The notes below the pieces were generated by a model. That model was not told the DNA's origin. It did no database searches and worked only from the letters and a program-made list of their open reading frames with translations. A stretch of 64,000 bases of DNA from Piper betle. Its lineage: Eukaryota; Streptophyta; Magnoliopsida; Piperales; Piperaceae. The stretch is taken from the NCBI GenBank assembly GCA_033002965.1, contig JAURVB010014818.1:39797-103796 (forward strand), in the 5' to 3' direction. This document shows positions 12,290 to 25,888 of the stretch, piece after piece. The position numbers and the translations under genes were made by a program. Within the stretch, counting starts at the first letter, position 1. Each line of letters starts with the position of its first letter.

Positions 12290-13035
12290 ACGGTTTAAAA
12301 CAAAACCGGCCCTCAATTATTAACCCGCTTATATTAAAGCCCTAGCTTTTTTTTTCACGTCTCGTTTCAACTTTTTTTATCATTATAGTTGGTTTTAGCC
12401 CAATAATGGTCTCATTAATTCTTATTTAATTTAAAATTATTATTATTATTTATTATTTATCATTAAACAAATTTTAATTAGAAAACTATAATTTTACACA
12501 AATTAAAATTTTTTAAAACATTATCAAATTTTATTATATTTATAATTATATTACTCAACTTGTGTACATACTTAATAACTCATACTTAATAATACATATC
12601 TAATTTTTTTATTTTTACAGATTTTCGTTAATTTATTTATTTATAAATTGTTATTTATTATTAAGAAAAATTTAGAGTATAATTATATCCTAACTAAATA
12701 AAATAAAAAAATAAATTTCATTTAATTATAAAAATTCTTTACTTATAAAAAATTAAAATTAGTTTTAAAATTTGTATACTTCAATATTTTTTATTAAAAT
12801 TTAATAAATATTCATTATGTATATTTAAAAATAAATACAATAATATTTTTTGCAATTAATTTTGTATATTCTAATATATTTTAATTATAAATTAGAGTTT
12901 TTTATCATAAATGGGGGGAGAGTTATTTATATTGCTTAGTGTGGGAAAAATAAAGCAAATTACTCGATAAGGGGAACATTAATTAAAATTCCAAAAACTA
13001 GCCTTAAATTTAAAAATAAATAAATCAAAAAAATT
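12290..13035. other. AT-rich intergenic DNA
   Basis: Very AT-rich sequence upstream of importin-beta copy A, with poly-A/T stretches and no supported gene. Confidence 0.5.
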
Positions 13036-13590
13036 TTTAAGGTGTAGTTGCTAGTCCTTGGCAAGGGTCGCCCACCTTGATGTGGCCAACAACTATGAGG
13101 TGGTCAAATTGGGTCGCCCTAGACCATGGGAGGCTAGATCTTATGTCTCCGTTGTTGGTGGTGACCATTGGGCTTAAGATGGCCAAATCGAGCTGCCTCT
13201 AATCATAGGGAAGTCGATCTGGCTATCGTCATGACAACAATTTGTCTTTTTTAAATCTTTTGTATATTGAGGGTTGCCTAGCCCCTCAATGGGTGCCTAG
13301 CTAGTTGCCCCCGATGATGGGGTAGTCAGGTCGGGTCACCCCAAAATTTCCCCATGCTCGAGGGCGACCTAATTTAGCCACCCCATTGTAAGGGGCGGCT
13401 TCGTATTAGAGTCAACTTAGGATTTTATTAAATTGTGGGCTAAATTAAAGCGTGAGTAGGTGCTCTACATGGGCGGTCGTATTTGATCACCCTCAACCAT
13501 CAACTTTAAAAAATAAAAACATAAATAAATACTTGGTCAACTCCCTAGTTGTGGCTAGTGGCTGGGTGACCGCCTTAATGTCATTTCAAA
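13036..13590. repeat. Probable transposon-derived GC-richer block
   Basis: An island of higher GC in AT-rich DNA built of variations on 'GGTCGCC', 'GGTGACC' and 'GTGGCC'. It has no sustained open frame. Composition and isolation suggest a degraded element; neither ends nor target duplication are visible. Confidence 0.35.
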
Positions 13591-13599
13591 TATATATAT

Positions 13600-13750
13600 A
13601 TATAGTGGGGTACCTGCGAAGTTAGGAGCCCCAACTCTAGTGTGTTTGATAGGAATTAACAGATGATGATTTCTAAAAACAAAAACATGATTACTATTGA
13701 TCTATATCTAACGGTCTAACCATAACTTCTTAAGTTCTTCGTCTATTATT

Positions 13751-13800
<50 letters not shown>

Positions 13801-13920
13801 GATGCTAGATCATTAGAAATAAATGAATGGTGATCATGTGTTATGTGAATCATCATTATCATTAGTTCCTATCCAACGCACTAAAATTAGATTCCTAAAT
13901 TCTTAAATTCTCGCTGTATC
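13600..13920. mobile_element. Foldback/MITE-like inverted repeat with central (TA)n
   Basis: The left arm (about 13611-13680, containing 'TGTGTTTGATAGGAATTAA' and 'GATGATGATT') pairs with the right arm read in reverse (about 13820-13918, 'TGCGTTGGATAGGAACTAA' and 'GATGATT'). A TA run of about 23 units (13753-13798) sits in the middle. There is no coding capacity. Confidence 0.6.
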
Positions 13921-14609
13921 TTTCTTCTCTCTCTATATATAACTTATTGGCCGTCACCAATAGCTTGGACGAGCTGCTCGTTTGACCACCCTAGGTGAAA
14001 GGGATTTTATAATTTATTTATTTTTTATTTTTTAAAAAATTTTGGTTAAATTTATTATAATTTTTTAAAAGTATTTTACACAATTCATATTTTTTCTTCT
14101 TTTCTAATAATTAGGTTAAATTTTCTCACCACTGATAATATAAAAAATTATTCTCCTTTTACTAAAAAGCACAAAATAAAGCGGCACACATATCCATCGA
14201 AATAAAAGGGCCCAGAGATTGAAGATGAGAACTAATTTAGCAACACTTTCTACCACCGAACAGCCAGATGGCGGAGAACAATATATAACAGGCATATATC
14301 AGATTTTGTAAATTTCTTTTTCTCTTTTTTTATCATTTATTTAAAAAAAGTACACAATAACAATAACACCACCATCAATTTCAAAGTTTGTGAACTCCAA
14401 AGTACAACCGATCGGGAATACAAATGATTATACCCACACAATCTTGACTTTACAGTTAAGAAACATCTCTTTATACAATAAACAAATAAACTTTCCTGTA
14501 TGATCGAACACCAATCCTCCCACCCACGGCCAAGCTGAAAACCAAGAAACAGAAGACAAATTGATGAAAACACTACACACCATAGCCAAACGCCCACTGA
14601 TGACCAAGA
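13921..14609. other. Intergenic DNA between the importin-beta copies
   Basis: AT-rich; no gene supported. The right end approaches the duplicated 3' flank of copy B. Confidence 0.45.
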
Positions 14610-15374
14610 TTACTGATGTTCACGACAGAAGTTGAAAATATATAATAAGGGATAACAATAAGTGATGATAAAAGGCTCGAAAATAAAAGGTGAAGATTTA
14701 TGTTTCAAATATGAACAAAAATGTAATCTCAGAACTCCGCTTCTCGGAAATATAATATGGAGTATGAAGAACAAGTCGTTGAAAACATGAGGTGAATGAT
14801 GTAGCTCAAACAAATGTAAGACTCGTATAATTATACATAAAAGAATTAACAAGAAAAATGCAAATATGCAGCTGGCATACTGCAAGGTGATATTCAACTT
14901 AGGATCACCTTGGCGAACACTTGACCGAGTTATAACCCACCCAACTTCCCTGCTTCGGGCAATCGCTGCTCCTATTTACCATAGAAGCCAGCCCCACAAA
15001 CTTGGCATGATTGGCTGGGAATGACAGGATTCCAGAATAATACAAAACAAAAAACTTTTTAAGGATTGTCATTCCAAGAGCTAAATAGAGCTCACACCAG
15101 CCTTCTCACCCTTTCTCCATCTTTTTGCTCAATGGGATGCCCACCGCCAAGCATGAAACTCAAAAAGTTAGAAGAGGTGGGCGCCCATACGAGCTGGTAA
15201 TCATCATCCCATAACAAGACCCGACTTCATATTACTGCTGACATGCTTGAGTTAGTGACCCCTCAGAACTACCCTTCATGATGACCATTGACACATGATA
15301 TGCAATCCCAGACTCCAACTCGACACACCCGACTGCATGCAAGAGACCAATAGAAAATTGGACAAAAAGCATCA
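14610..15374 (-). other. 3' flank of importin-beta copy B (duplicated)
   Basis: Aligns with 7990-8652 beyond copy A, with an extra segment near 15060-15195 that is lacking in copy A. Probably includes the 3' UTR of copy B. Confidence 0.7.
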
Positions 15375-18062
15375 TCAACCAGATATAGCACGACTGACAG
15401 TAAACTGAGCCCAATCAGCAGATTCTTTAATTAAATGATCATCTGATGACAGACATTCATTCAAGAAATCTTTGCTTGCTACTGACTGACTAATCAAAGG
15501 ACCTGCGTTAGCACCCAATGTATCTGCCAGATCTCCAAGCACGCTGACAGCAGTTTTCATCACAGATTCATCCCTGAGAAGCCAAAAACCAAATTAGAAG
15601 TAGAAAGAGAAGCGTAAGGAAGACGAATAAATAGAAAAAGGAGGGTCTCAGCTAAAGAGAGCACAAACTCACATATCCTTCTCCATGTATAAACTGTCCA
15701 AGAACTGAAGAATGTGTGGTGCATATGGCATAAGCAATTGAGTCTTCGGTGAGTTCTTGAAACCTTGGAATATACCTGAATAAGCTTCAAGAATTCCATT
15801 CCTCAAAAGGTTAGTATATTCAAGCATCTCATCATCTGCACCCGACGTACGCGTAGACAGCTCAGCTGCACCTTGGAGCATTGGCATGGCATACATCAAG
15901 TACTTTTCAAAATTCTCACCGACAGCCAAGGCAATATCACCAAAGCATGAAAATATTGGCGGCTTAACAGATCGATGCAATTGATTACTTGAGAGGTCCT
16001 TCAGGAGCTGAGTCATGATGCCATCACAATAGGGGAGTGTCTTTTCCTCCAAAGCACGACACAAATCACCAACCACCCCTACAGTGATAGCACAGACCTG
16101 ATATTCCTCAAAATTCTGTAAGCCCATTTCCAAGTACGGATAGAACTCATTCATGTACTTCGCAAAATCTGGACCAGTAGCATATGCAAGAGCTCCAATT
16201 GCAAGCATGGCTTCCTCGTGTACAGTAGCACTTCTGCATGCAAATACCCTCAGGAATAGGCTCATCATCTGGTCTGCAAACTGCATGAACGTATATTTTG
16301 TCGCTTCAGATGTGCCTAGCTTTTGTATGATCACTTGAAGGCAGCCACAAAGAAGACCATGCAACTCTGTCTGCTGCTTTTGGGTCTCAATCGTCTGGTT
16401 AAGCTCCATCATGATGACTGGCACTAATTGCAGCACTGTTGGAGCTGTCTCTTCTGTAGAACACCTCACCACCTCGTTTAAAGTTTCGTAGGCAGATGTT
16501 CTCAAACGTGACTCTCCAGCATCCTCCCTATGTGTGACGGCAAGAAGAGCCTGAATAATGTCTTGAAAGAAAGGGGAAAGGGGAGACGTTGAGCTTACGT
16601 CTTCGTATCCTTGAGCAAGGAAATAAAGGGCTCCACAGGCCTTTTCCGCAACATTTGGAACATCTTTCATGCTTTGTAGCAAAACAGTAAGTATCTGTTG
16701 ACAATTGGCTGGGGTGATAATTGCTGTTTCGACAGTGGAACCATGAAGAAACTCAAATATTCGTCCCAAGGTCCATGCAGTTGTGTCCTTCACATGGTTG
16801 CTCGGGTCCTTTGTCAGTGCAGAAAGCATAAAGTTCAAAGCTATGTTAACAACAGGCATCAATTTGTCAGGTGATGGGCCTTCCAATATAGATCCAAATG
16901 CATAAGTTGCTGCCTCTCTGCACCTCCAATCAGATTTTGTGATATTTTCTTCTATGAAAGGCATGACAAGAGGAACAATATCATCGCCAACAGTTCGAGC
17001 TACCAGACCTAAACAAGTACCCCCAGCCATTGCAAGATTCCATGCACCGTCATCTTGGTCCTGATCTTCTTCTTGCTTAAGAAGTGTCTCCAACAAAAGA
17101 GGGACCAACGCAGGTAGAGCCTGCTTGATAAAATAAAAGCATGGGATCGCCGAATCTCCACTGAATTCACCACCATATTCTTCTAAAATATCGATTTCCT
17201 CATCACAAATTGAGCTCCAAAACTCAATTGCTTGCAGTGCCACAGGCTCCTCGTCCTCCTTTACAGCCTTTGAGGTAATGTTGAAAATGTCACCGATGTA
17301 GGAAGCGAGTTTCTCATAGTAGGTAGAAGATATCGAAACCAAGCATTCAAATGCTGCCTGCCTTATCTTCAACTCTGGACATATAGTTGCCTCGCATACT
17401 ACCCTCATGATGTAATCGCGCTCCACATCATTTGAGAAATTTGCCTGGGCAAACCCCAATGCATTGTTCAAAGACCTGGTAGCAGCAAGCCTCACATCTG
17501 TATTAAACTCTGAGGAGCTCATGCTTTGAACCACAGCAGTGAGAATTTTGTTGACCTCACCCTGAACCACGGCATCAGGGGAAACCTCTTCACACAAATA
17601 GCCAAGGGTCTCAAGTGTGGCCTGCTTCACAAATGGTGGAAGTTGCTGAATGTTCGACAATAAAGAAGTTATCAGCTCTGGCCATTGGCTATGAGGCAAC
17701 TCTATGCCAGCAATCTTTGCGATAACTTGAGATGCTGTTGACCGAGCATCCAGAACCGGAGACAAAAGAGTCTGTAACAAGCACGCCTTAACCTGGTTCT
17801 TCACAGAAACATCCAACGCCAACCACCTCTGTACGAGTTCAAACTTTCTGTGTTGCTCCTTGGCATCTAGGGTGTTTTTTAATATCAAACCAGCCAACTT
17901 ACGACTTTCCACCGGTTTCTCATTATTTGCTAATTCACCGGATAAGGCCAAAAAGAAACTTGGCAAATCTTGTTCCTGAAATTGCTTCAATGTTTCCTCG
18001 GCATGCTTTCGCACATTCCCATCAACTGCTTGTGCATTCAACAAAATTTGGGTAACCTCCAT
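15375..18062 (-). CDS. KPNB1: Importin subunit beta-1, copy B (intact)
   Basis: Karyopherin-beta nuclear import receptor; it binds the importin-alpha IBB domain, FG nucleoporins and RanGTP through stacked HEAT repeats. Two coding exons: 18062-15673 and 15573-15375, joined by a 99-bp intron with GTGAGT...TTCTCAG borders, giving 862 residues, near the 870 usual in plants. I start at the ATG giving 'MEVTQILLNAQAVDGNVRKH' because it matches the plant N-terminus; an upstream GTG in frame is not a start. Visible blocks include 'LAGLILKNTLDAKEQHRKFE', 'QALPALVPLLLETLLKQEED', 'SNHVKDTTAWTLGRIFEFLH', 'CRSATVHEEAMLAIGALAYA' and the C-terminal 'VLGDLADTLGANAGPLI'. Some normally conserved sites are changed relative to copy A (TRSLN, NDVERD, TKSDW). 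A leader exon probably lies near 19660-19760. Confidence 0.95.
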
Positions 18063-19770
18063 TCCCACTGGTTTTCCTGCAAAATGAACATCAGTTCCAG
18101 CTTACATGAATACTTCATCACATACACTAAGACAATGATGCAAAATTTAGTACCAATCAAAAAGTCAAACAGTACCAGTCATTTAACTCAATTAGCAGCC
18201 AAAGCTCAAATCACAATAAAATGGGAATAAACAAAAATTGTCATAATTTTTCTCCACCAAAAGAGTAGGCAATCAATACCAATCAATCAACAGCCACTGC
18301 TCAAATTACAAAAACAGAAAAGAAAGTAAATTGAATGTCCCTTACTCATCGTAGTTCCTGAATCACTAAAACCCAATAGCCCCCCCCCCCTCAAAAACAA
18401 CGGAATACTTCCAGAGAAATAAGAGAGGAACTAGCAAATACGTAAAGAATCAATCAGGACCAAATAATGTACAATAAAAATCAAGTAAGTTCTTATCCTC
18501 AACTATTAAATACTAGCTGAAGCATCTTCAAAGCTAAATAACAAAGGATCTAGCAAAAATACCAGCATAGCAAAGACAAATTCATTAAAGAAAAGAAAGA
18601 ATGAATGAAAGAAAGAAAGGAAATCAACCATAGTTCACCTGACTTCGTCAAAATCAAATCAAAATGAATATCACCTGCTGCCACCATCCTTATCTGCTGC
18701 TACCACTGGCGGTAGGGTGTCACTGAATGTTATTTTTGGGTTGTTAAAATGGGTCCTTCAGCTTCAAGCCAAAATGACTAGCCATTTTGGAAGGCCTAGG
18801 GACCCACATACATACAAGACACCACGCATCTCATATAGCAATGTGAGCTTATTCTATCAAGGGTTAGGAAAGCGAATGTGGTAGAGAAGGGAGAGAAGGG
18901 CATAGGATTTTATAGTTTATATTGACAAAATGGTCTAATCCAAAAATTTATCATACAAAATTCACCACATACACTTATGCAAAGATACAAATTCTTTGCC
19001 ACCAATCGTAAACACCATCAGCACCAGTCATCGAACCCAATAAACAGTCAATGATCAAATTACAGTACAAAGAAGAAACTAGACTTGTCAAAATTTTCTG
19101 CACCAATCAAAAAGACAATCATTACCATTAAACTCAATAACCAGTCTATGCCGGAACAACAGTTAAATGAAGACCCTAGAACTGCCATAATTTTTCTCCA
19201 CTAATCGAAAAGGCAATCAGTATCATTCAATCAATTCAACAGCCAGTCAACGCTCAAATTACGGTAACAATAGAGAGGAACTAGAATTGTGCGCCACTCT
19301 CAATCATCCTAGTTCCTCAATTACTAAAATCCAATAAACACTTAATTCTTAAAATACAACAACAATTGCAAACAAATAAAAGAATAACTAACAAAATTGC
19401 AAAACATCAAACAGAAACAAATTAATTCCAAAAGAAACCAACCGGGCTCTTATCCACTCGATCGGAAATAAATGAATAAATAAATAAATAACAAATACAG
19501 ACCTGTCAATATCACTTAATCAACACTTGCACGAGCACGTCCAAAGCTAAACAACCGGAGATCTATCAAGATCAGCAGCACCGCACATGCAATTCACAAA
19601 AAAATCAATAAAAATAAAAATCAATCGTGGTTCGCCAGCATCGAATCGGAAAAAATCTCACCTGCTGCCGACTTCCTTCACAGCCGCCGCCGGCTATGGA
19701 ATTGGGGTTGTGAGTCGGGGGAGGGTTGGGGAGGCGGGGAGCGGTGGAGGGGGGAGAGGATGCGAGGTTC
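18063..19770 (-). other. Leader intron(s) and 5' UTR of importin-beta copy B, internally repeated
   Basis: Two leader-like sites with the form CTGCTGCC...|GTGA occur. One is at about 19660-19680 (CAG|GTGAGA, matching copy A) followed by a GC-rich leader. A second, degenerate one at about 18670-18710 (CAG|GTGATA) is followed by a weakly GC-rich stretch. This suggests the promoter/leader/intron block was duplicated inside the unit. A poly-C run of about 11 lies at 18380. No other gene is seen. Confidence 0.5.
18240..19290. repeat. Diverged ~100-bp tandem repeats in importin-beta copy B leader intron
   Basis: Anchors of the form TTTnTnCACCAATCnnAAAG recur at about 18253, 18997, 19102 and 19197; the last three are 95-105 bp apart. 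They are the same family as those at 11457-11780. Units are diverged by substitutions and small gaps. Confidence 0.55.
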
Positions 19771-19810
19771 GATTGGGTTTGTTCGGCTATATATTGCCAT
19801 CAATGGCCTA

Positions 19811-21120
19811 AAACTAAAATTTATTAAAGCTCTGAAAAAAAAACCTTATTTATTATAAACAAACCTGTACGCTAGTTAATTTTTTTTATTTATTATAAAC
19901 AAGGCTGATTGTGATCATTTAAATATCACTGACAAAGTATTCTTGTTGACAATTTTGAAAATTATATTGCATTATATTATATATATATATATATATAATT
20001 AACAACAGTAAATAGAGATTAATATTTTTATGAAAAAGGTTTTTAGAATTGAATAATTAAACTCGTAGTACATTGATAAAAAAATTTCTATGTACAAATA
20101 AATCTTAAATTTAAATTTATTAACTAAATCTAAAGCTTACCTACTTGTATAAATTTTAATATGAGTATTACTTTGTTTATCATTTTATAGATACAATTAT
20201 CTCTAAATAAAAATTACATTTATCGACTCACAGTAACTAAGAGGCAAAAGAGGGTTCAGTAATAAATGATACATATAAGAGAATATTTAAAAATAATTAA
20301 ATTAAAAGTTGGTAACAAATGAAATATTTGGGAAACAATATTATGTTTTAAAGGGTGTTGGAAATAAATACACTTGAAAAATATATTTTTTAAGTTGGAG
20401 GATAGCAAACTTTAATAAATAAAATATTGATGATGGTGATTTACAACCAAAAAATACTAAGTCACTATGACATATTTAATTTTTTAATAAATCGTGATAA
20501 TGTTGAACATTGTATGGGCAATATATCATTCTCTAACACTAAAATTATATCTTAAAATTGAGAAATTTCAATTTATTAAAATGCTAGGCATCAAATAAAA
20601 ATATTTATATATTAAAACCTTATGTTTTAAATTATTAAACCTACTTGCCATTATTTTAAAGTCGTCTTGTATGACCAACCTATATTAATATAGAATCCAA
20701 TTTTATAAATAAATTCTAAATTAAATAAGATGGTAGACTTTGAATTTAAATATGAATTCTAATTAAATTAAGAGATAAATTAAAATAATTTAAGTTATTT
20801 TATTTTAATTTGTTGAGTTTTATATTTTTATTTGATGGTAATTTTTGGTTCCTTTTTAATCAATAAAATAGAATAAAAAGAAGGAAGGTTGAATGGAGAG
20901 AGTAATTTTATTACAGGCTTTTTAAAAAGGTCTAAATGAATGGCTATATCTACATTTACATTTTTTGCAACATAACTATATTTACATTAATTTTTTTTCC
21001 AAGCATATTTGCATTTGATTTTTTTCCTCAAGCATATTTACATTTAATTGTTTTCCCAAGCATGGGCTGTATCGTTTTATTACTAAGCAATCAAAAAGAT
21101 AGCACTAACTACGAGTACCC
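19811..21120. other. AT-rich intergenic DNA
   Basis: Very AT-rich, with a short TA tract at 19977-19997. No gene, RNA or bounded element supported. Confidence 0.55.
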
Positions 21121-23412
<2,292 letters not shown>

Positions 23413-24530
23413 AATCTAAAATAAGATATTCTGCAATCAGTTTCACTTGATTTTTTGTTCCTGATATCGGCAAGTGATACCTGGTAGAGAAGACGAGATA
23501 AAGTTCTTTGGCAATTAAGATTTTGCATGGAGTTCTATGCCATCAATAAGAAAACCATGCTGATATATGCACGAGCTTCATGTCGTAAAACTGCAATATG
23601 AATCACTTCATGACAGGGGTGTCAAAAAACTACGGACATTCGCGTCGTGTTTGTGTCCAATTCTGTGTCCATGTATAAAATATGGACCATCCGCACGGAC
23701 GATTGACACTTTTACAGACACTAAAATAGTGTCGAACTCAAAATAAAAGCGATTTCTTGTCTAATATTATTTTCTAAGCTATGGATAATATTCATTTGTT
23801 TAACATAAATTGAATGATTGTTATTTTAAATAGTGTGATTGTCTAAATTATAAATCTATAACTTTTATTATGAATATTAGGTGTATGGTAAGAAATAAAG
23901 GATATTTTTAATTCAATATTTATGTTATAGTTTTAAATATGAAATTTTTGTATAATTAAGATTATGTTGTTGATTTATTATTTGTATTAATAACAGTTTT
24001 AAGTGCTAGTGAAAGAGAATGGTTGTATCTTTTGTCTTATCATAAAAAAATCGAAATCATGCAAATTAAATTCATTTAAAACAAATTGCTTACAATTTTA
24101 TTTTAGTAAAATACATTTCTTTATGTTTATTTTTGAGTTTGAATTTTTTAATTTATGTTAATTTTCTTATTAATTTATGTAATGTTTGTATTTTTCCGTG
24201 TCCTGGTCGTTCTTATCTTCAAAAAATTTTGTGGACGTACATATATGGTGTTCACAAAAAATTTTATGCACATGACAGATATGGCGGTGCCTATTATAAT
24301 TTTGGGAGTGCGTATGCGGCGGACACGGACCAAAGGGTGTCCGTAAGGACATGTGAAATCTGTTATACTGGACGTTGAAAGACTTAAATGCACTACAACC
24401 AACTATTGGGCTATTTGCCCGTTTGGTTGGCACATGACCAGGCGTCATTGAGCACAACTTTGAATCGCTATAATTAGGGGTGGAACGTTTGGTTGGGTCC
24501 AATAAAAGATATATTAATCTTTGTATATTT
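23413..24530. repeat. Intergenic DNA, possibly with a degraded transposon
   Basis: Begins with the 3' flank of the ATCase gene. At 23616 'CAGGGGTGTCAA' resembles the tip of hAT-type elements. Related GTGTCC/GGACAC motifs occur at 23640-23730 and, inverted, at 24310-24350. No matching right end or target duplication could be fixed. Confidence 0.3.
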
Positions 24531-25690
24531 ACGTTAGTTAATTAAGTATCATAATGTCTAATGATCTCCTGGTATTTGACAAGCGAACCTAATCATCTCG
24601 ATTATGGAATCAAGGAATTTGTATTAATTCTTTTATTGAAAAGAGAGTAGAACTTTTTTATATGTATGCCCTTTTATTAATTGATTTTCTTATTTAGTGT
24701 TCTATCCGCCCAACTCAACTCAAAGAAGTGGGTATGTACGCATGGTTCAATCAAATTCGAATCCCATTGTGTGCAGTCGAGTCAACCAAACATGAGTACA
24801 CATTCGTTTCAGCAGCTTGACTCGAATATAAAAAATTAATAAATAAAATCAAGTTATAATAGTAATTTTTCATAGTAATATAATAATTTTGTATTAAGCT
24901 GGATATCAGAATAACTTCGTCTAAGATTGAAAACAAATAAACCAAATTTCAACGCAGTTGAATTTTGAGTCTCCGCAATTAGCAGTAAGCACCTCTATAA
25001 CTTAACTAACCAGTAATTAGGGCGGTCTACGGAAAATGTGTGACGCAAAAGTTCTATTGACCGATGGAGATGTGGCGGGGCCCGCGCATAATTGGCGAAA
25101 GGGGCGAGCACGTTGTGTCGGCGTACCGCGAATTTCACGGCACCATTTTGCTCGCTCTGACTTTTTGTCTTCAGGTTGGTAAAAAATACGAAATGACAAA
25201 ATGAACCCTTTACTAATCCCACCGCCGATTAGCCAATTTCAAAAGCTTTAATTTTCTTTTATTTAATCCCCATTAATTCAGAACCAAATTTCAAATTTGG
25301 ACGATAAAGTATTTAAAAATTAATAAGACAGCATTAAAATTATTTTAAATTTGTTAAATTTAATTTAAAATTCCTATATTATCTACCAATATATTAATTC
25401 AAAACTCATTTGAACATAAAAAATTGATTAAAATATCCTTTAAAATACAAAGCCTGCATACATAAGTGTATTAAATTAAGTAAATTTAGTAAAATTTAAA
25501 TTTAGAAATTTCATTGCGTGAAATGCAAAAAATTGAATCAATTTTTTTTTGCATTCATATCAAAATACAAAAATGATTTATTTTCTTAATTTAAAAGGTT
25601 TTTAAATTTGAGGTGGCATAATATAAAATTCAACTCGACTATGACTAAAAAGACTAAAATAGTTTGATTATGTTAACATTTTAGGTTTTA
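24531..25690. other. Intergenic DNA upstream of the Rab gene
   Basis: AT-rich except a short GC-richer patch near 25060-25150. No gene supported. The end near 25690-25888 is the probable promoter and leader of the Rab gene. Confidence 0.5.
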
Positions 25691-25888
25691 TTATTAGGAG
25701 CATAAATAAATAAAATCAAAGGAGGAGTGGAGGACACAACCGTCCATGTCGAAAGAAACTCGGCGACATGCAAAACAAGCGACTCGCGCCGAACTTCTCA
25801 TACCAGAAAAACCAACTTTCTCGCCGGCGGTCGGCAAAAAGACGCCGCCTACAGTTGCCGGCGCCAGGGAAGTCGAGGGCTGGCGGCG

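Noticed and set aside
23616..24380. CAGGGGTGTCAA tip suggesting a complete hAT element
   Set aside because: No matching inverted end and no 8-bp duplication; kept only as a possible degraded repeat.
24750..24790. 'aattcgaatccc' resembling a tRNA T-arm
   Set aside because: No paired stem, D-arm or acceptor stem around it.
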